Positions 13,403 through 24,758 of a stretch of 64,000 bases of DNA are shown piece after piece. The stretch's first letter is position 1, and the number at the start of each line of letters is the position of its first letter. The position numbers and the translations under genes were made by a program. The stretch spans positions 1,612,263-1,676,262 of the forward strand of contig NC_079512.1 of the NCBI RefSeq assembly GCF_000801105.2, written 5' to 3'. Source of the DNA: Raphanus sativus (taxonomy: Eukaryota > Streptophyta > Magnoliopsida > Brassicales > Brassicaceae). Below the pieces are notes generated by a model, which saw only the letters and a list, made by a program, of their open reading frames with translations, was not told where the DNA came from and did no database searches.

Positions 13403-14804
13403 CAAGTTTAAAGCTCGCTTAGTCGCTAAAGGATACGTTCAACAGTATGGAATAGATTTCGAAGAAGTATTCGCTCCCGTGGCACGACTTGAGACAGTAA
13501 GATTACTCGTTGGAATGGCAGCAGCAAGGGGATGGGGAGTGCACCATCTTGACGTGAAAATTGCCTTCTTACACGGAGAGTTAAAAGAAACAGTGTACGT
13601 AACACAACCAGAGGGATTTGAAGTGAAAGGAAGCGAGAGAAAGGTATATAAACTTAACAAAGCTTTATATGGTTTAAGACAGGCACCAAGAGCCTGGAAT
13701 CATAAATTAAATCAGATACTACTCGAGCTTGGGTTCTTTAAATGTTCGAAGGAACCTTCTGTTTATAGGAAGAGTGTGAGCAATCATCTATTGGTGGTGG
13801 CAGTGTACGTAGATGATCTTTTTGTTACAGGTTCAAGTGAGAATGTCATTGAAACGTTCAAGACTGAGATGGCCTCAAAGTTCGATATGAGTAACCTCGG
13901 AAAGCTTAGCTATTATCTTGGAATTGAAGTCAAGCAATTCGATGGAGGGATAACTTTGAATCAAACAAGATATGCAATGAAGATTCTTGAAGAAAGTGGA
14001 ATGAAAGACTGCAATATGACTCATACGCCAATGGAGTCTGGGTTGAAACTTTGTCGTGCAGATAACGAGAAGAATATAGATGCTACACGATACAGGAAGA
14101 GCGTAGGGTGCCTTAGGTATCTACTACACACGAGACCAGACTTGTCTTATGTAGTAGGAGTACTAAGTCGCTACATGTCTCAGCCAAAAGTATCACACGG
14201 GATGGCGATGAAGCAATGTTTAAGATATCTTAAAGGGTCTACTAGTCTTGGACTGATATACAAACGATCATCAAGTATACCAAGACTCGTGGGATATAGC
14301 GACTCATCATACAACACGGATTTGGACGACGGGAAGAGCATCACTGGCCATATTTTCTATTTGAACGATAGCATGATCACGTGGTGTTCGCAAAAACAAG
14401 AGACGGTTGCACTCTCATCCTGTGAGGCCGAGTTTATGGCAGGTACAGAGGCAGCTAAACAAACTATATGGTTGCAGGAACTACTCAGTGAAATCTTGGG
14501 AGAACCAGTCATGAAAGTGACGATACGGATTGATAATCAATCCGCCATTGCCCTTACCAAAAATCTGGTATTTCACGGGAGAAGCAAACATATACATTCA
14601 AGGTTTCACTTCATACGAGAAAGCGTGGAGAAGGGACAAGTAAACGTGGAGCACATAGCAGGGAGTAAACAGAAAGCTGATATATTAACAAAGGCTTTAG
14701 GAAGAATCAAATATAAGGAGATGAAGGAGCTTATTGGTATGCACGAGGTGTCGAGAAATGATTTCAAGCTTAAGGGGGAGAATGTTGAGATAAGCTTGAA
14801 ATAG
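13362..14804 (+). pseudogene. Copia reverse transcriptase-RNase H (frameshifted part)
   Basis: Continuation of the polyprotein in another frame. The shift lies at about 13361-13366 and looks like the loss of one base within the conserved start of the RT domain. RT features include FLHGELKETVYV, the YVDD catalytic motif (codons at 13806-13817), and the thumb region. RNase H follows, with SSCEAEF and the HGRSKHI block near the end. The frame runs past the purine tract and stops inside the 3' LTR at 14802-14804. The reading frame upstream ends at 13422, so no full-length polyprotein can be made from this copy without frameshifting. Domain content and order identify Ty1/copia; the exact lineage was not determined. 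Confidence 0.92.
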
Positions 14805-15082
14805 CTTGGAGATAAAGCTATCTATTTCCTACTGAGTTATAGAATAGGAAATAGTAAATTCCTTGGTGTTTAGGAGTTATCTAAACATCCTTTGTGTTGT
14901 GTGTTTAGGACTTATGTTAGACTATAAATAGAGATACCAATGAGTGGTGATTGATAAGTGATTTGTGATTGAGAGCTTTAGTTTTTGAGTGAGTTTTCTA
15001 AAGCAATAAAAAAGAGTTATTTCTTGTTATTGAGTTACTTGTTATTCTTGCTTCTAGGTGTGTGTGTGTTCTTGATTCTACA
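14783..15082 (+). repeat. 3' LTR of copia element
   Basis: Same 300-bp length as the 5' LTR. Three substitutions are seen: G/T in AGTAAA(G/T)TCC, G/A in AATAAA(G/A)AAG, and C/G in CTTCTA(C/G)GTG. Confidence 0.93.
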
Positions 15083-15087
15083 GGCCT

Positions 15088-17183
15088 CATTATCTAGTTT
15101 TAGTAAGTTCATTGTTAGGTTGTAAAAGCGTACGTGTAGTCTAAAATTGGCCTGTAAAAATCGGGCTCGCGATTGTTTTTACAAGTATGTTACCAGTTTA
15201 TTTTTATTTTTTAATTATGTCACCAGTTAAGGTATATGTTTACTTTATTCTATCTGATTTATCGATATGGATGCGTCTACAACGGAAAACACGTTGATCG
15301 TCAAATGACATGCAAATACGTAAATTAATAGTTTCAGAAAAAAAAGAGAAATTAAAATCAGTGGTAGTTCAAAAAATATTTACGAAAAAAGTAGATATAT
15401 TAGGGCATTTTCAAATTTCAATAAGGGTTCTTATCAAAAGTTCTTATGTATATTAAAAAAACTTCTAATAAGATCAGCTCATCGGTTACAACCTTTACCA
15501 GGTTCTAAAACAGAAGAAATAATATTATTATAATAATTTGAATAAGTTTTAGTTCTGCAAAATCAATTGAAGGTTTAATTAAATGATACATGTCCCTTGG
15601 AGGTTAGAACCACTACTAAAAAGTCTTCCATTATAGCATGTTAATGAGAGTTAGTTTTTAGGTTTTCTAGTTAAAAATTAAAAAACAGTTTTTATATTCC
15701 GCTAAGAACCCATCTTAAAAATCTTCTAATAAACATGCTCTTAAAACCACTTCTTAACTTTCTCTCTAATTTTAATTGTTTTTTTCTTTAATTATTAAGA
15801 ACTCCCTCCGACAACCTGCCATTGGAACTGGCCTAAGAATCTCATTAGAAGTGCTCTTATGTATCAGGCGCACCGAAAATATTTCAATACCATTAAATAA
15901 GCAGGTCATAAGCCAACTAAACGATGTCTATATTTGCTCTTTCTCATAAATGCATTGATATCCGCCTAATAACCATATAGAACTCAGACATTTATCTAAC
16001 TCCACGTCTAATTTAGTACCGTAACTTGATGTTACATCAAAACTTCCACATACAATACTAATCACACCACACCCCTTTTGTACCTCAAATCGTCAATAAA
16101 ACAGATAAAATGTAATGTTCAACATTTATATATTAAATGGAAAAGATGTATCATAATAAATACAGACGGTGAACAATGACGTGTGAGTTATTGGGTTACA
16201 AACTAGTTGCATGATAGGATTAGATATAGGTCAACATTTGGGGTAAAAAGATAAATTAACAGTTATCACCGATTCTTCCAGCGGCGGTGAGAAGCTAATA
16301 TGGGCCCACGTAAGCTCATGCTACCCGAATATTATCCCTATCGTCTCCATCTGCAGCTGTTCTTGCTGATTAACTTTGATTATTTTTGTAATAATTTAAC
16401 CGAAAAGCATCCCTTATGATGTCAATCAATTTGTTTTTTTTTTTGAATAAAATGTCCATTATGACACTTATTCAAACAATTTTATTCCCAGGCTTCTCCA
16501 CAGCTCACAATCTTCTACTACTGTTATTATTTCAAATGGAATCATCATCTTGATTAGAGACGTGTGGATAGAAAAAAGTACGTAAAGTATTCAGTCAAAA
16601 AAATATATTGTATGTAAAAGTATATGGATTGACGTAATGAGTGAGCAAATATATCTTGTCTCGGAACGTAATTTAGAGTTTATAGATTCAGTTCTAACTG
16701 TTCATAATTATTGATATCAAATTATTCAGTCTAATTAGGGCTTTGATTTTTAACCAGTTTGGTACCACAATCGATGGCAAGTTTCTGGAATATTATTGCC
16801 GAAAAAGCTGATGATCCAATCATTAATCAGATGTTACACCTACTGAGATAAAATATACATAAAACTAATTTTATATGAAATTATATATATCTTGGTACCA
16901 AAATTTTCTTATAAGCAATGAGAAGATTCCCAGATTTAAAAAGACAGAAGGACAGAAGGAAAGCGGAAATAGTTCCACTTTTAAGTCCCACTCCTCTTTA
17001 TATATATAAAAAATATAATTATGATATTTAGATAAATGGTCCATCCCACCCAATTAAATACCTCTAAGATAAAATCACAATAGACAAGAAAAAAAAAATA
17101 AACAGAAAATTCATCCACAACCTTCGTTGTCTCTTCAAACTCTGCTAAACTCTCTTTGATACATCCAGATTTGAGTCTTAAGT
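15088..17183. other. Intergenic region upstream of GT2
   Basis: About 15402-15860 is bounded by loosely inverted GGGCATTTTCAAATTT-like and AGAGCACTTCTAATGAG-like ends, suggesting an old MITE. The rest shows no gene. TTATATATATAAAA at about 16997-17012 is a TATA-like sequence about 170 bp before the GT2 start codon and may be its core promoter. Confidence 0.4.
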
Positions 17184-19331
17184 ATGTCTGGAGACTCTTC
17201 AGGACTGTTAGATAGCTCCCGCGGTGGCGGCGTGGGTGGTTCAGGCGAGGAGGAGAAGGATATAAAGATGGAGGAAACCGGCGATGTAGGCGGCGGAGGA
17301 GGAAACCGGTGGCCAAGACCGGAAACTCTAGCTCTCTTGAGAATACGTTCGGAGATGAATAAAACCTTTCGTGACTCCACTCTCAAAACTCCCTTATGGG
17401 AAGAAATCTCCAGGTTTTTTGGTATATATATTTATGATGCATGCATATATATCTTCATATTAAAAACAGAAGTTTTGTGATCTGTATATAGGTTTTACAC
17501 ATTTTCGGATGTGTCTATATTATCATATTTTCGGTAATTTTATTTGAATATTCTTATACGGCTAATTATATGTTTATCTTTATAAATCTAATTACAAATT
17601 ACATTTAACTATGCTTTTTTTTTAACTTAACATTTAACTATGCTATAAACTAGATAAATTCTAATTACAAATATACAGTTAAATATGTAATAAACTAGAT
17701 AAATATTTTTATGATTCATGCATTTATCTTTCATATTACACCAAAAAAAAATATTTCATACTGAAAAACACATTTTGGATATATCTACATTATCATATTT
17801 CCGTAATTTCATTTGAAAATTCCTATACGTTTAAATGTATCTAAAATTATAATTCGAAATTTACATTTAACAATGTAATAAACTATAAACTATTTTGTTG
17901 TCACTTATGGTTGTTCCATAAATAATTAGGAAAATGATGGAACTTGGTTACAAAAGAAGTGCAAAGAAATGCAAGGAGAAGTTCGAGAACGTGTACAAGT
18001 ACCACAAACGTACCAAAGAAGGTCGTACAGGAAAATCAGAAGGCAAAACGTACCGGTTCTTCGAAAAGTTACAAGCTTTGGAGGCTCTCATCAATCCTTA
18101 TCCACCTGAACCCGAGTCACAACCCGCAAAATCTTCTACAGCCACCACGTTAGTGACCACAACCACTTCTTCAATACCGTTGAAGCATCATCATCATCAA
18201 GTTAGTGTGAAACCCTTCGCCACAAACCCTAACTTCCACCTCAAGCAACCGTCTCCTACAACACCTTTCCCTATTTATAGCAACAACCTTAATACTGGTT
18301 TTAGACCAACTTCTAATGACTTGATAAACAATGTCTCGTCGCTGAATCTTTTCTCGAGCTCAACTTCTTCATCTACTGCATCTGATGAGGAAGACGATCA
18401 TCATCAGGACAAGGGATCGAGAAAGAAGAGGAAATATTGGAAAGGATTGTATACGAAGTTGACAAAAGATTTGATAGAGAAACAAGAGAAGATGCAAAAG
18501 AGGTTCTTGGAAACTTTTGAGAATCAAGAAAGAGAGAGAATCTCAAGAGAAGAAGCTTGGAGGGTCCAAGAGGTAGCGAGAATCAACAGAGAACACGAAA
18601 CCCTAGTCCATGAGAGGTCTAGTGCCGTGGCTAAAGACGCTGCAATCATATCCTTCTTACACAAAATCTCAGGAGGACAACAACAACAATCGCATCAGAA
18701 CCATAAAGTACCACAAAGGAAACCATATCATAGTGAACATTCAATAACATTTGAGAGTAAAGAGCCAAGGCCGGTTCTATTCGATGGCAACCATTCACTA
18801 TCTCCTAGTTCTTCGAGATGGCCTAAAACCGAGGTCGAGGCCTTGATAAGGATAAGGAAAAATCTTGAAGCTAACTATCAAGAAAATGGTACTAAGGGGC
18901 CATTATGGGAAGAGATCTCCGGAGGGATGAGAAGATTGGGATACAATAGAAGCGCTAAAAGATGCAAAGAGAAGTGGGAAAACATAAACAAGTACTTCAA
19001 GAAAGTCAAAGAGAGCAACAAAAAACGACCTCTTGATTCTAAGACGTGCCCTTATTTTCACCAGCTCGAAGCTTTGTACAACGAGAGGGAAAAAAGTGGG
19101 GCATTGCCAGTATTACCTCTAATGGGGACTCCACAGAGACAGTTACTTCTCCCACAAGAAACACAGACTGAGGTTGAAACTGATCAGGGGGATAAAGGTG
19201 AAGAAGGAGAGAGTGAAGAAGATGATTACGAAGATGAAGATGAAGAAGGAGACAATGAGACAAGTGAGTTCGAGATCGTGTTGAACAAAACATCTTCACC
19301 TATGGACATTAACAATAATATTTTCACCTAA
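17184..19331 (+). CDS. GT2: Trihelix transcription factor GT-2 (GT2)
   Basis: Two exons, 17184-17413 and 17930-19331, joined across a GT-AG intron that splits an Arg codon (EEIS-R-KMMELG); 543 residues. It is a nuclear DNA-binding protein with two trihelix (Myb-like, GT-element binding) domains: residues about 41-128 (NRWPRPETLALLRIRSE ... YRFFEKL) and about 373-465 (SSRWPKTEVEALIRIRK ... CPYFHQLEALY). Between them lies the central coiled-coil region typical of the GT-2 subfamily (KYWKGLYTKLTKDLIEKQ and the following Glu/Arg-rich helix, about 245-310). The C-terminus is acidic and ends FEIVLNKTSSPMDINNN. It matches my memory of Arabidopsis GT2 (At1g76890, about 575 aa) nearly throughout, and the neighbouring DF1 supports this. 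The start is the first ATG in a frame matching the family N-terminus (MSG). The Gly-rich and acidic segments are low complexity. Confidence 0.95.
17414..17929 (+). other. GT2: GT2 intron
   Basis: 516-bp intron, CAG|GTTTTTTGG at the donor and AATAATTAG|GAAAATG at the acceptor. The same codon position is interrupted in DF1, so the intron predates the duplication that made the pair. Confidence 0.9.
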
Positions 19332-20070
19332 ATGGTTTTTTTTTATATTCCTCTATATACACTTTTCTAATAAACTACGCAATCGGGTGAAAGATAGAAC
19401 ATAAACAACAAATGCAAGTAACTGGCTTGATTTTCAGTGTTCTTTTTCGTGGTGTTTAATAAAATAATTTAATTTGTAGATATATATATTACCATGCGTA
19501 TATCTAATTATAGAACCACAAGGTTCAATGGTATCAACTGATGAAATTTGAATTAAAAGTTGGCTCAATTGGTGGGGAAAAGCCAAGGTTAATCAAGCAT
19601 CCATCTATATCCATGGGTACCGTACGACACATGCACCTACTAAAAAGTTGGACCTACGAATTGATACTGGGTCGGCGCTTTCATCATTTTCCTTTCCTTT
19701 TAGTATTATCATCAAAGTAGCATTACGCATTAGTTCGAGAGAAAACATGCCCAAGGAGTAGCATTCATTTCCTCATCACAACACAAATCCATATACTAGA
19801 AATTCGTACAGAGGTTCTGTAAATCACATAAAAATTCGCCGAAACTATCAATCTACATCACACTAGTTTAAGATCAGAACGATTCATTGTCGGTCAAGAG
19901 AAGTTTTAATATAGACTCGGAAGAACACAACGGCAGAGGAAAGGAGGAGGAGAGAACGATTGATTGAACACAACCACAGGGTTTGTTTATGCAATAGCAA
20001 AAGTTGATATAGGTGAAAAACATAAGAAACTAAAGTGGAAAAAGGCAAGAGAACCCAAAAAAAAGAAGAA
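19332..20070. other. Between GT2 and U3; no gene recognised
   Basis: GT2 3' flank followed by non-repetitive sequence of mixed composition. The part at 20065-20070 is immediately 3' of the U3 RNA. Confidence 0.4.
20057..20064 (-). terminator. Oligo-T terminator of U3 gene
   Basis: Eight A on the plus strand, i.e. eight T on the transcribed-strand sense, six bases past the RNA 3' end. A T-run here fits Pol III termination, the polymerase known to transcribe plant U3. Confidence 0.75.
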
Positions 20071-20288
20071 GAGCCTGTCAGACAACCGTGCGACCACTCC
20101 GGAGAGATGAAGATCTAGCCGGATAGCGATCCTCTACAGTACGGAGACTCCGAGGAGAATCGCAACCGTTAATCACACTCAGATCACACAGACATGATTC
20201 ATCAACCAGGTTTGAGGGCATGTCTCCTTAGAAATCAAGGATAAGGAGGTACGAGCCTATAGAACAGATCCTGTTCAAGTAAGGTCGT
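20071..20288 (-). ncRNA. U3: U3 small nucleolar RNA gene
   Basis: The minus-strand RNA begins ACGACCTTACTTGAACAGG, followed by ATCTGTTCTATAGGCTCGTA. This is the conserved 5' domain and box A of plant U3, which base-pairs with pre-rRNA. Further on are TTGATTTC, TTGATGAATCATG (box C/B type UGAUGA) and, near the 3' end, GTCTGACAGGCTC with a box D CUGA. Length 218 nt, close to the known plant U3 size of about 218-220. U3 guides the early cleavages of 18S rRNA processing in the nucleolus as a box C/D RNP. The promoter fits: a USE and TATA box lie about 26 nt apart, the Pol III class spacing, and the TATA box is about 29 nt before the RNA. It lies between the 3' ends of GT2 and DF1. Identified from memory of the U3 consensus. 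Confidence 0.92.
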
Positions 20289-20309
20289 GACCACCATCTT
20301 CTTCCCTTC

Positions 20310-20318
20310 TTTATATAA
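20310..20318 (-). promoter_or_regulatory. TATA box of U3 gene
   Basis: TATATAAAG on the minus strand, starting about 29 nt upstream of the RNA 5' end. Confidence 0.85.
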
Positions 20319-20343
20319 ACAACACGAGTGCTCTGTACATTAC

Positions 20344-20354
20344 CGATATGGGAC
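20344..20354 (-). promoter_or_regulatory. Upstream sequence element (USE) of U3 gene
   Basis: GTCCCATATCG on the minus strand, one base from the plant snRNA USE consensus RTCCCACATCG. It lies about 26 nt before the TATA box, the spacing that specifies Pol III in plants (Pol II snRNA genes use about 34). Confidence 0.87.
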
Positions 20355-22306
20355 GAAATAAACAACTTCACACACTCTATACGTCATCGTTTGAGTTATC
20401 TATATAATCTAATAAAACCTGGGAACTCAGGTTCTAAACATAGACATTTTCAGAATTCCTTCGACCTACATGGCAGCCTAACATTGGGTTTATAAATAAA
20501 ACTTATATAAAAATTAATTAGTAAAATAAATAAAATTAATTAGTAAAAAAGAATTTGTCAAGATAGTTATATTTTAAGGTTAAGAAACCCAACTTGAGTA
20601 TGTAACTGTTGAGGTTGTTGCTCTTTAGATAGGGGCCATGTTACCACTATTTTAGGTGATAAAATAATTAATGTGATTCAAAGTTTTTTTTTTTAATATT
20701 CTCTCTGTTTAAAATTCGATTTAGTTTTAAAATTATGCACACAGATTTTTTTTTAATATATATATTTTCTAAACAAAAAATATCATTAGTTATTTATTTA
20801 AATAAAATTCTGACAAATAATAAAATAGACTGCATAATACAAATGGTTAAGTGACATTAAAAGTTAATAATTTTTGTATTAAGAAATTTAAAACGTATCT
20901 ATTAGAACCAAAAATCTCCTGTAAAACTTCATGTATAAAAAACAAAGGGAATGCTATTATACAGTTGAATGGTTATTGGATTCTCTAACCGTAATTACCC
21001 CGGTAAACAGTTCTAGTTGATGTAAAACACATTTCTAATGGCATTAGCTGATTTTTCACATATTTGTGTGGTTATCTTGAACTGCCTACGACATGAAACT
21101 CTCGATCATGAAGAAACTAGTATTATGTTATTTCTAAACATACAGACTAAAACCCATTCATCTACAGCTAGATCCATGGCATGAAGTTGCTGTCTAAACC
21201 CAAAATGATTAATTAATGGCATCTTAGTTTTATATTTTATACAAGCATCTATCCATATATATTACTTAACGTGCAATCCAAGTTGGGATTTCATTGTAAC
21301 ATGTGCAGTAAACATATTATTTATAACATGCTGGATGTTCAAGGATTGAAACCAAACGCGGTCATGAGTATACGTAGTTTTTTTTTTTTGCTGCAGTAAG
21401 AGTATTTATACATTTTTTTTTGTCACCGAGAGTATATATACATATAGGAAATGTTTTAAACATCTATTCAACACAATCAAAATTACATTCGTATGATCTG
21501 TAAATTCTTGAGTCCACGCGCAATTGTGTTTTTCATATATAATATAAGTAAGCATACAAAATAATTGTAGGAGTCACGATCATTAATTAGTAGAGGCATC
21601 AATATTTGGTTATTATACATATCAGGAAATGCGACCAAACATGTGTCGCTAGGACTGAGAAATCAAACATGACACAACGAATAATCGTCTCAGATAAGAG
21701 TTGTGTATATACATCGTTGGATCTTTCACGTGCGTTCGTCAGTTTGGTTTATGAAATTACCCCTACAAATAAAAGAGTGTTGTAATTTTAGGGCAACCAA
21801 GAGAAGAAGACAGAAAAAGAGATGAAGATTCCTTTTTACACGTGGACCCATACCCCATGCTATCTCTCATTGTGTGCATGTGAACTTGGCATCTTCAGTT
21901 TCATTTCTTTTAAACTTTAATATATATTTGTATTTGTATTTTATTTGTTTTACCAAGGAAACTGTTACAGAAAAAGAAAAGGATGAGTAACTCTCATCTC
22001 TCAGTCCCACCTTGTAATCAATTCTTTTTATATTATATAATGTATACAAAACAATAGCAATAATATGTAAAAAACAAATAGACATCGTCACCCACAACAA
22101 GAACCATTCATTTGAAGGTTCTACAAGCATTAAACACTACTAGTTACACGATGAAACCCACACATTGTCCCTATCGATTAACACAACATTTATTTATTAT
22201 CAACATATTAATTTTTCCTCAGTATAACATAAAAATCAAAGATAAAAAAACAAACCCCTTCCAATATTTAAATTCTTTTCATCTATATCAAAACTTACAA
22301 AGATTA
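20355..22306. other. Intergenic between U3 and DF1 3' end
   Basis: A Helitron-like 5' signature (TCTATATAATCTAATAAAAC) occurs at about 20399, but no matching 3' end was found. The rest is AT-rich without a supported gene. The last few hundred bases before 22307 probably include the DF1 3' UTR. Confidence 0.4.
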
Positions 22307-22334
22307 CTAGTCTTTGTTATTGCTCGGTACAAGC

Positions 22335-24758
22335 TCAAACTTCACCTCCTTCCTCTTCTTCTTGATCCTCTTCGTCGTCTTCCTCATCGTCGTATTCTTC
22401 TTCGTCTGTGCCTTCTTCTTCATCAAAGTTATGATCCAACGGCTGAGGAGGAGGAGGAAGAGGAGGATGTTGATCGGGTTGAGCCGTTGCACCAACCGTA
22501 GTTGCCGTAGCTGGAGGCCATTGCTGCTCCGGTTGGACCATCAAAGGAACCAAATTATCCGGTTTGACTAAACCAGATGTTGAGGAAGAAGATGCTATGT
22601 TGTGGTTGTTGTTGGTGTGGAAGTTGTTCCTCTCTTTATATAAAGCATCAAGCTGGTGAAAGTAAGGACAAGTCTTGGAATCTTCAGGGCGTTTCTTGTT
22701 GCTCTCCTTGACTTTCTTGTAGTATTTGTTAATGTTTTCCCATTTTTCTTTGCATCTCTTTGAGTTCCTGTTGAATCCTAACCTTCTCATTCCTGCTGAT
22801 ATCTCTTCCCACAATGGTCCTTTTGGTACGTGCTCTTGATATTTCGTATCAAGATTCGTCCTCAGCTTTATCAATGCCTCTATCTCCACTTTCGGCCACC
22901 GCGAAGAGCTTACCGCTCCTCCCGTGGAGGCCGACGCAGGAGTCATGTTCTGATCACTATTATTTGTTTCCGTAGTAGTGTCGAAGGTCGGTATCACTGC
23001 ATGTGACGGCTGAGGAGGTGGCGTTTGAGGCGTTTGCTGCGATGTCACCTGCTGGTTGTTATTATTAACCAGCATTTGCGATCTAGCATGTTGCTGTTGC
23101 GGTTGAGGTTGCGGTATTACTATTGATTGACATTGAGGGTTCGGTTTTTCTGAAAACTTCTGAAGAAACGCCATTACCGCGGCGTCTTTAGCCGCGGACA
23201 TGGAGCGTTCTTGAGCTAAGATCTCGTGCTCTCGGTTGATTCTAGCAATTTCTTGAACTCTCCAAGATTCTTCTCTAACCATCCTCTCTTGCTCTCGCTT
23301 TTCAACAGCTTCCAAGAACTTGCGTTGAAGTTCCTCTTGCTTATCGACAACCTGTTTCATTAACCGCTCGAAAAACTCCTCCCATTTCCTCTTCCTCTTC
23401 CTCTTCTTCCTCCTCGTGGTTGTTGTCGTGCCACCAACCTCAACGTCAGAAGAAGTGGAATAAGAAGACGATGTGGAATTATCCGACAGAAACTCTCCTG
23501 AGATGTTTGGAAATGAAGATATGTTCACTGGAGTCATGTTTGTTGTCGGCGGCGGCGTAACAGTTGTTACTGGAGGAGTGGAGAACATTGAGCTAATGTT
23601 ATTGTGAGGTGGTAGAGGTTGCGGTTGAAGCGGTTGCGATTGCGTTTGTTGATGGGGATGTAGTGAAGAGGAGGTTGAGTGAGTCTCGAGAGCTTCTAAC
23701 TGATCAAAGAAGCGATAAGTTTTGCCTTCGGATTTTCCGGTACGGCCTTCTTTGGTTCGTTTGTTGTATTTGTAAACGTTTTCGAATTTCTCTTTGCATT
23801 TCTTTGCGTTTCTTATATAACCAAGCTCCCCCATTTTCCTGACAACAAAAAAAAACCTCAGAAATTCATCATCATGCCGTTTTTTAAAATATAAAAATTT
23901 CAAAATTTGTAGGAAATGTTCATTAGATAAACTAATTTTGTTTGTTCAAATAATAAGTCGGTAAAATGAAGATATATAATATATAGTATTAAAGTAATGG
24001 TGTTATAAAAAAAACATGTAGTTGGGAACTTGGGAAGTGGATCAATTAGCATGAGTTTGAGTTTGTGAAAGTACAAACTCTTCACAATCTCGTCGTCAAT
24101 AAAACATGAAACAACTTATTTTACGTGTATTAACAGCTAATAAATTACAAATTAAAAAAATAAAAAATTAATTAGTCTCACTTCAAGAACTAGCCCAAGC
24201 TGAATCTCACAACACGATAAATTATCGGATATCTCATTGAGAAAAAAATACATTGTTACGAACTTAGGAAAAATAATTTCGCAGAACAAAACTCAAAAGA
24301 TTAAAAAACAAAAAAAAACAAATCTGAAGACATTTAGCTCTACAAAAAGAAGACAGATCTTTAAACACTGTCAGTTAAAAAAAAAAAGACAAGCTTGGTA
24401 ATAACCATTTCTAATGGATTTTTTTTCAGAACAAAAATTAATAAATTCCAAAAAGGGACAAAGGAATAAAGGAGGAACTTGAAACGCACCTGGAAACCTC
24501 TTCCCATAAGGGTCCTTTAACGGTAGCGTCTCTAAACGCTATTCCCATCTCGGATCGTATTTTCAGCAGCGCAAGCGTTTCCTGCCGCGGCCACCTGTTT
24601 CCTCCAAAACCACGGTCGCCCATCTCCTCCGACACCTCAAAAGCTCCAACCGCTGCTGCTGTTGCTGCCGCAGCTTCTGTAGCGGCTGACTCGTTATGTT
24701 GTAGTGGCACCGCTTCTGTTGCGGCGGCTGTGGTTGTACTACCACCCTGCTGCATCAT
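22335..24758 (-). CDS. DF1: Trihelix transcription factor DF1 (frameshifted C-terminus)
   Basis: Minus strand, exons 24758-24490 and 23838-22335, with the GT-AG intron (24489-23839) at the same Arg codon as in GT2; 590 residues as read. A nuclear GT-2 type factor with two trihelix domains (about residues 54-135 and 402-495; SSRWPKVEIEALIKLRT), a basic KKRKRKRKWEEFFERLM helix region, Gln/Pro-rich linkers, and an acidic tail. It matches Arabidopsis DF1 (At1g76880, about 603 aa) from MMQQGG onward. As read, the protein ends GGEV at 22335. The next frame holds FELVPSNNKD and a stop at 22307, which is the expected DF1 ending. One extra base (a G in GAAGTTTGAG, at about 22339-22343) therefore removes the last ten or so residues. 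Everything else is intact. Confidence 0.94.
23839..24489 (-). other. DF1: DF1 intron
   Basis: 651-bp intron, CCAG|GTGCGT donor and TTGTCAG|GAAAATG acceptor (minus strand). Confidence 0.88.

Larger units (their letters stand above)
10305..15087 (+). mobile_element. Complete Ty1/copia LTR retrotransposon
   Basis: Two 300-bp LTRs (10310-10609 and 14783-15082) begin TG and end CA, and they differ at three positions that I can count. GGCCT at 10305-10309 and 15083-15087 is a perfect 5-bp target duplication. After the 5' LTR comes a primer-binding-like sequence (CGTATCAGAGCC), and just before the 3' LTR a purine tract (AAGGGGGAGAA). Between them lies a gag-protease-integrase-RT-RNase H coding region, the Ty1/copia order. 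About 1% LTR divergence implies a young insertion, of the order of a few hundred thousand years at commonly used plant rates. The coding region has one stop and one frameshift, so this copy is not autonomous. Confidence 0.95.

Noticed and set aside
20071..20354. First read as a solo LTR or TRIM because of GTCCCATATCGG plus TATATAAAG
   Set aside because: The downstream RNA sequence matches U3 snoRNA, and the promoter spacing fits a Pol III snRNA-type gene.
22112..22571. Plus-strand frames of 129 and 85 codons opposite DF1
   Set aside because: Antisense to the acidic DF1 tail and its 3' flank; low-complexity Leu/Arg content only.
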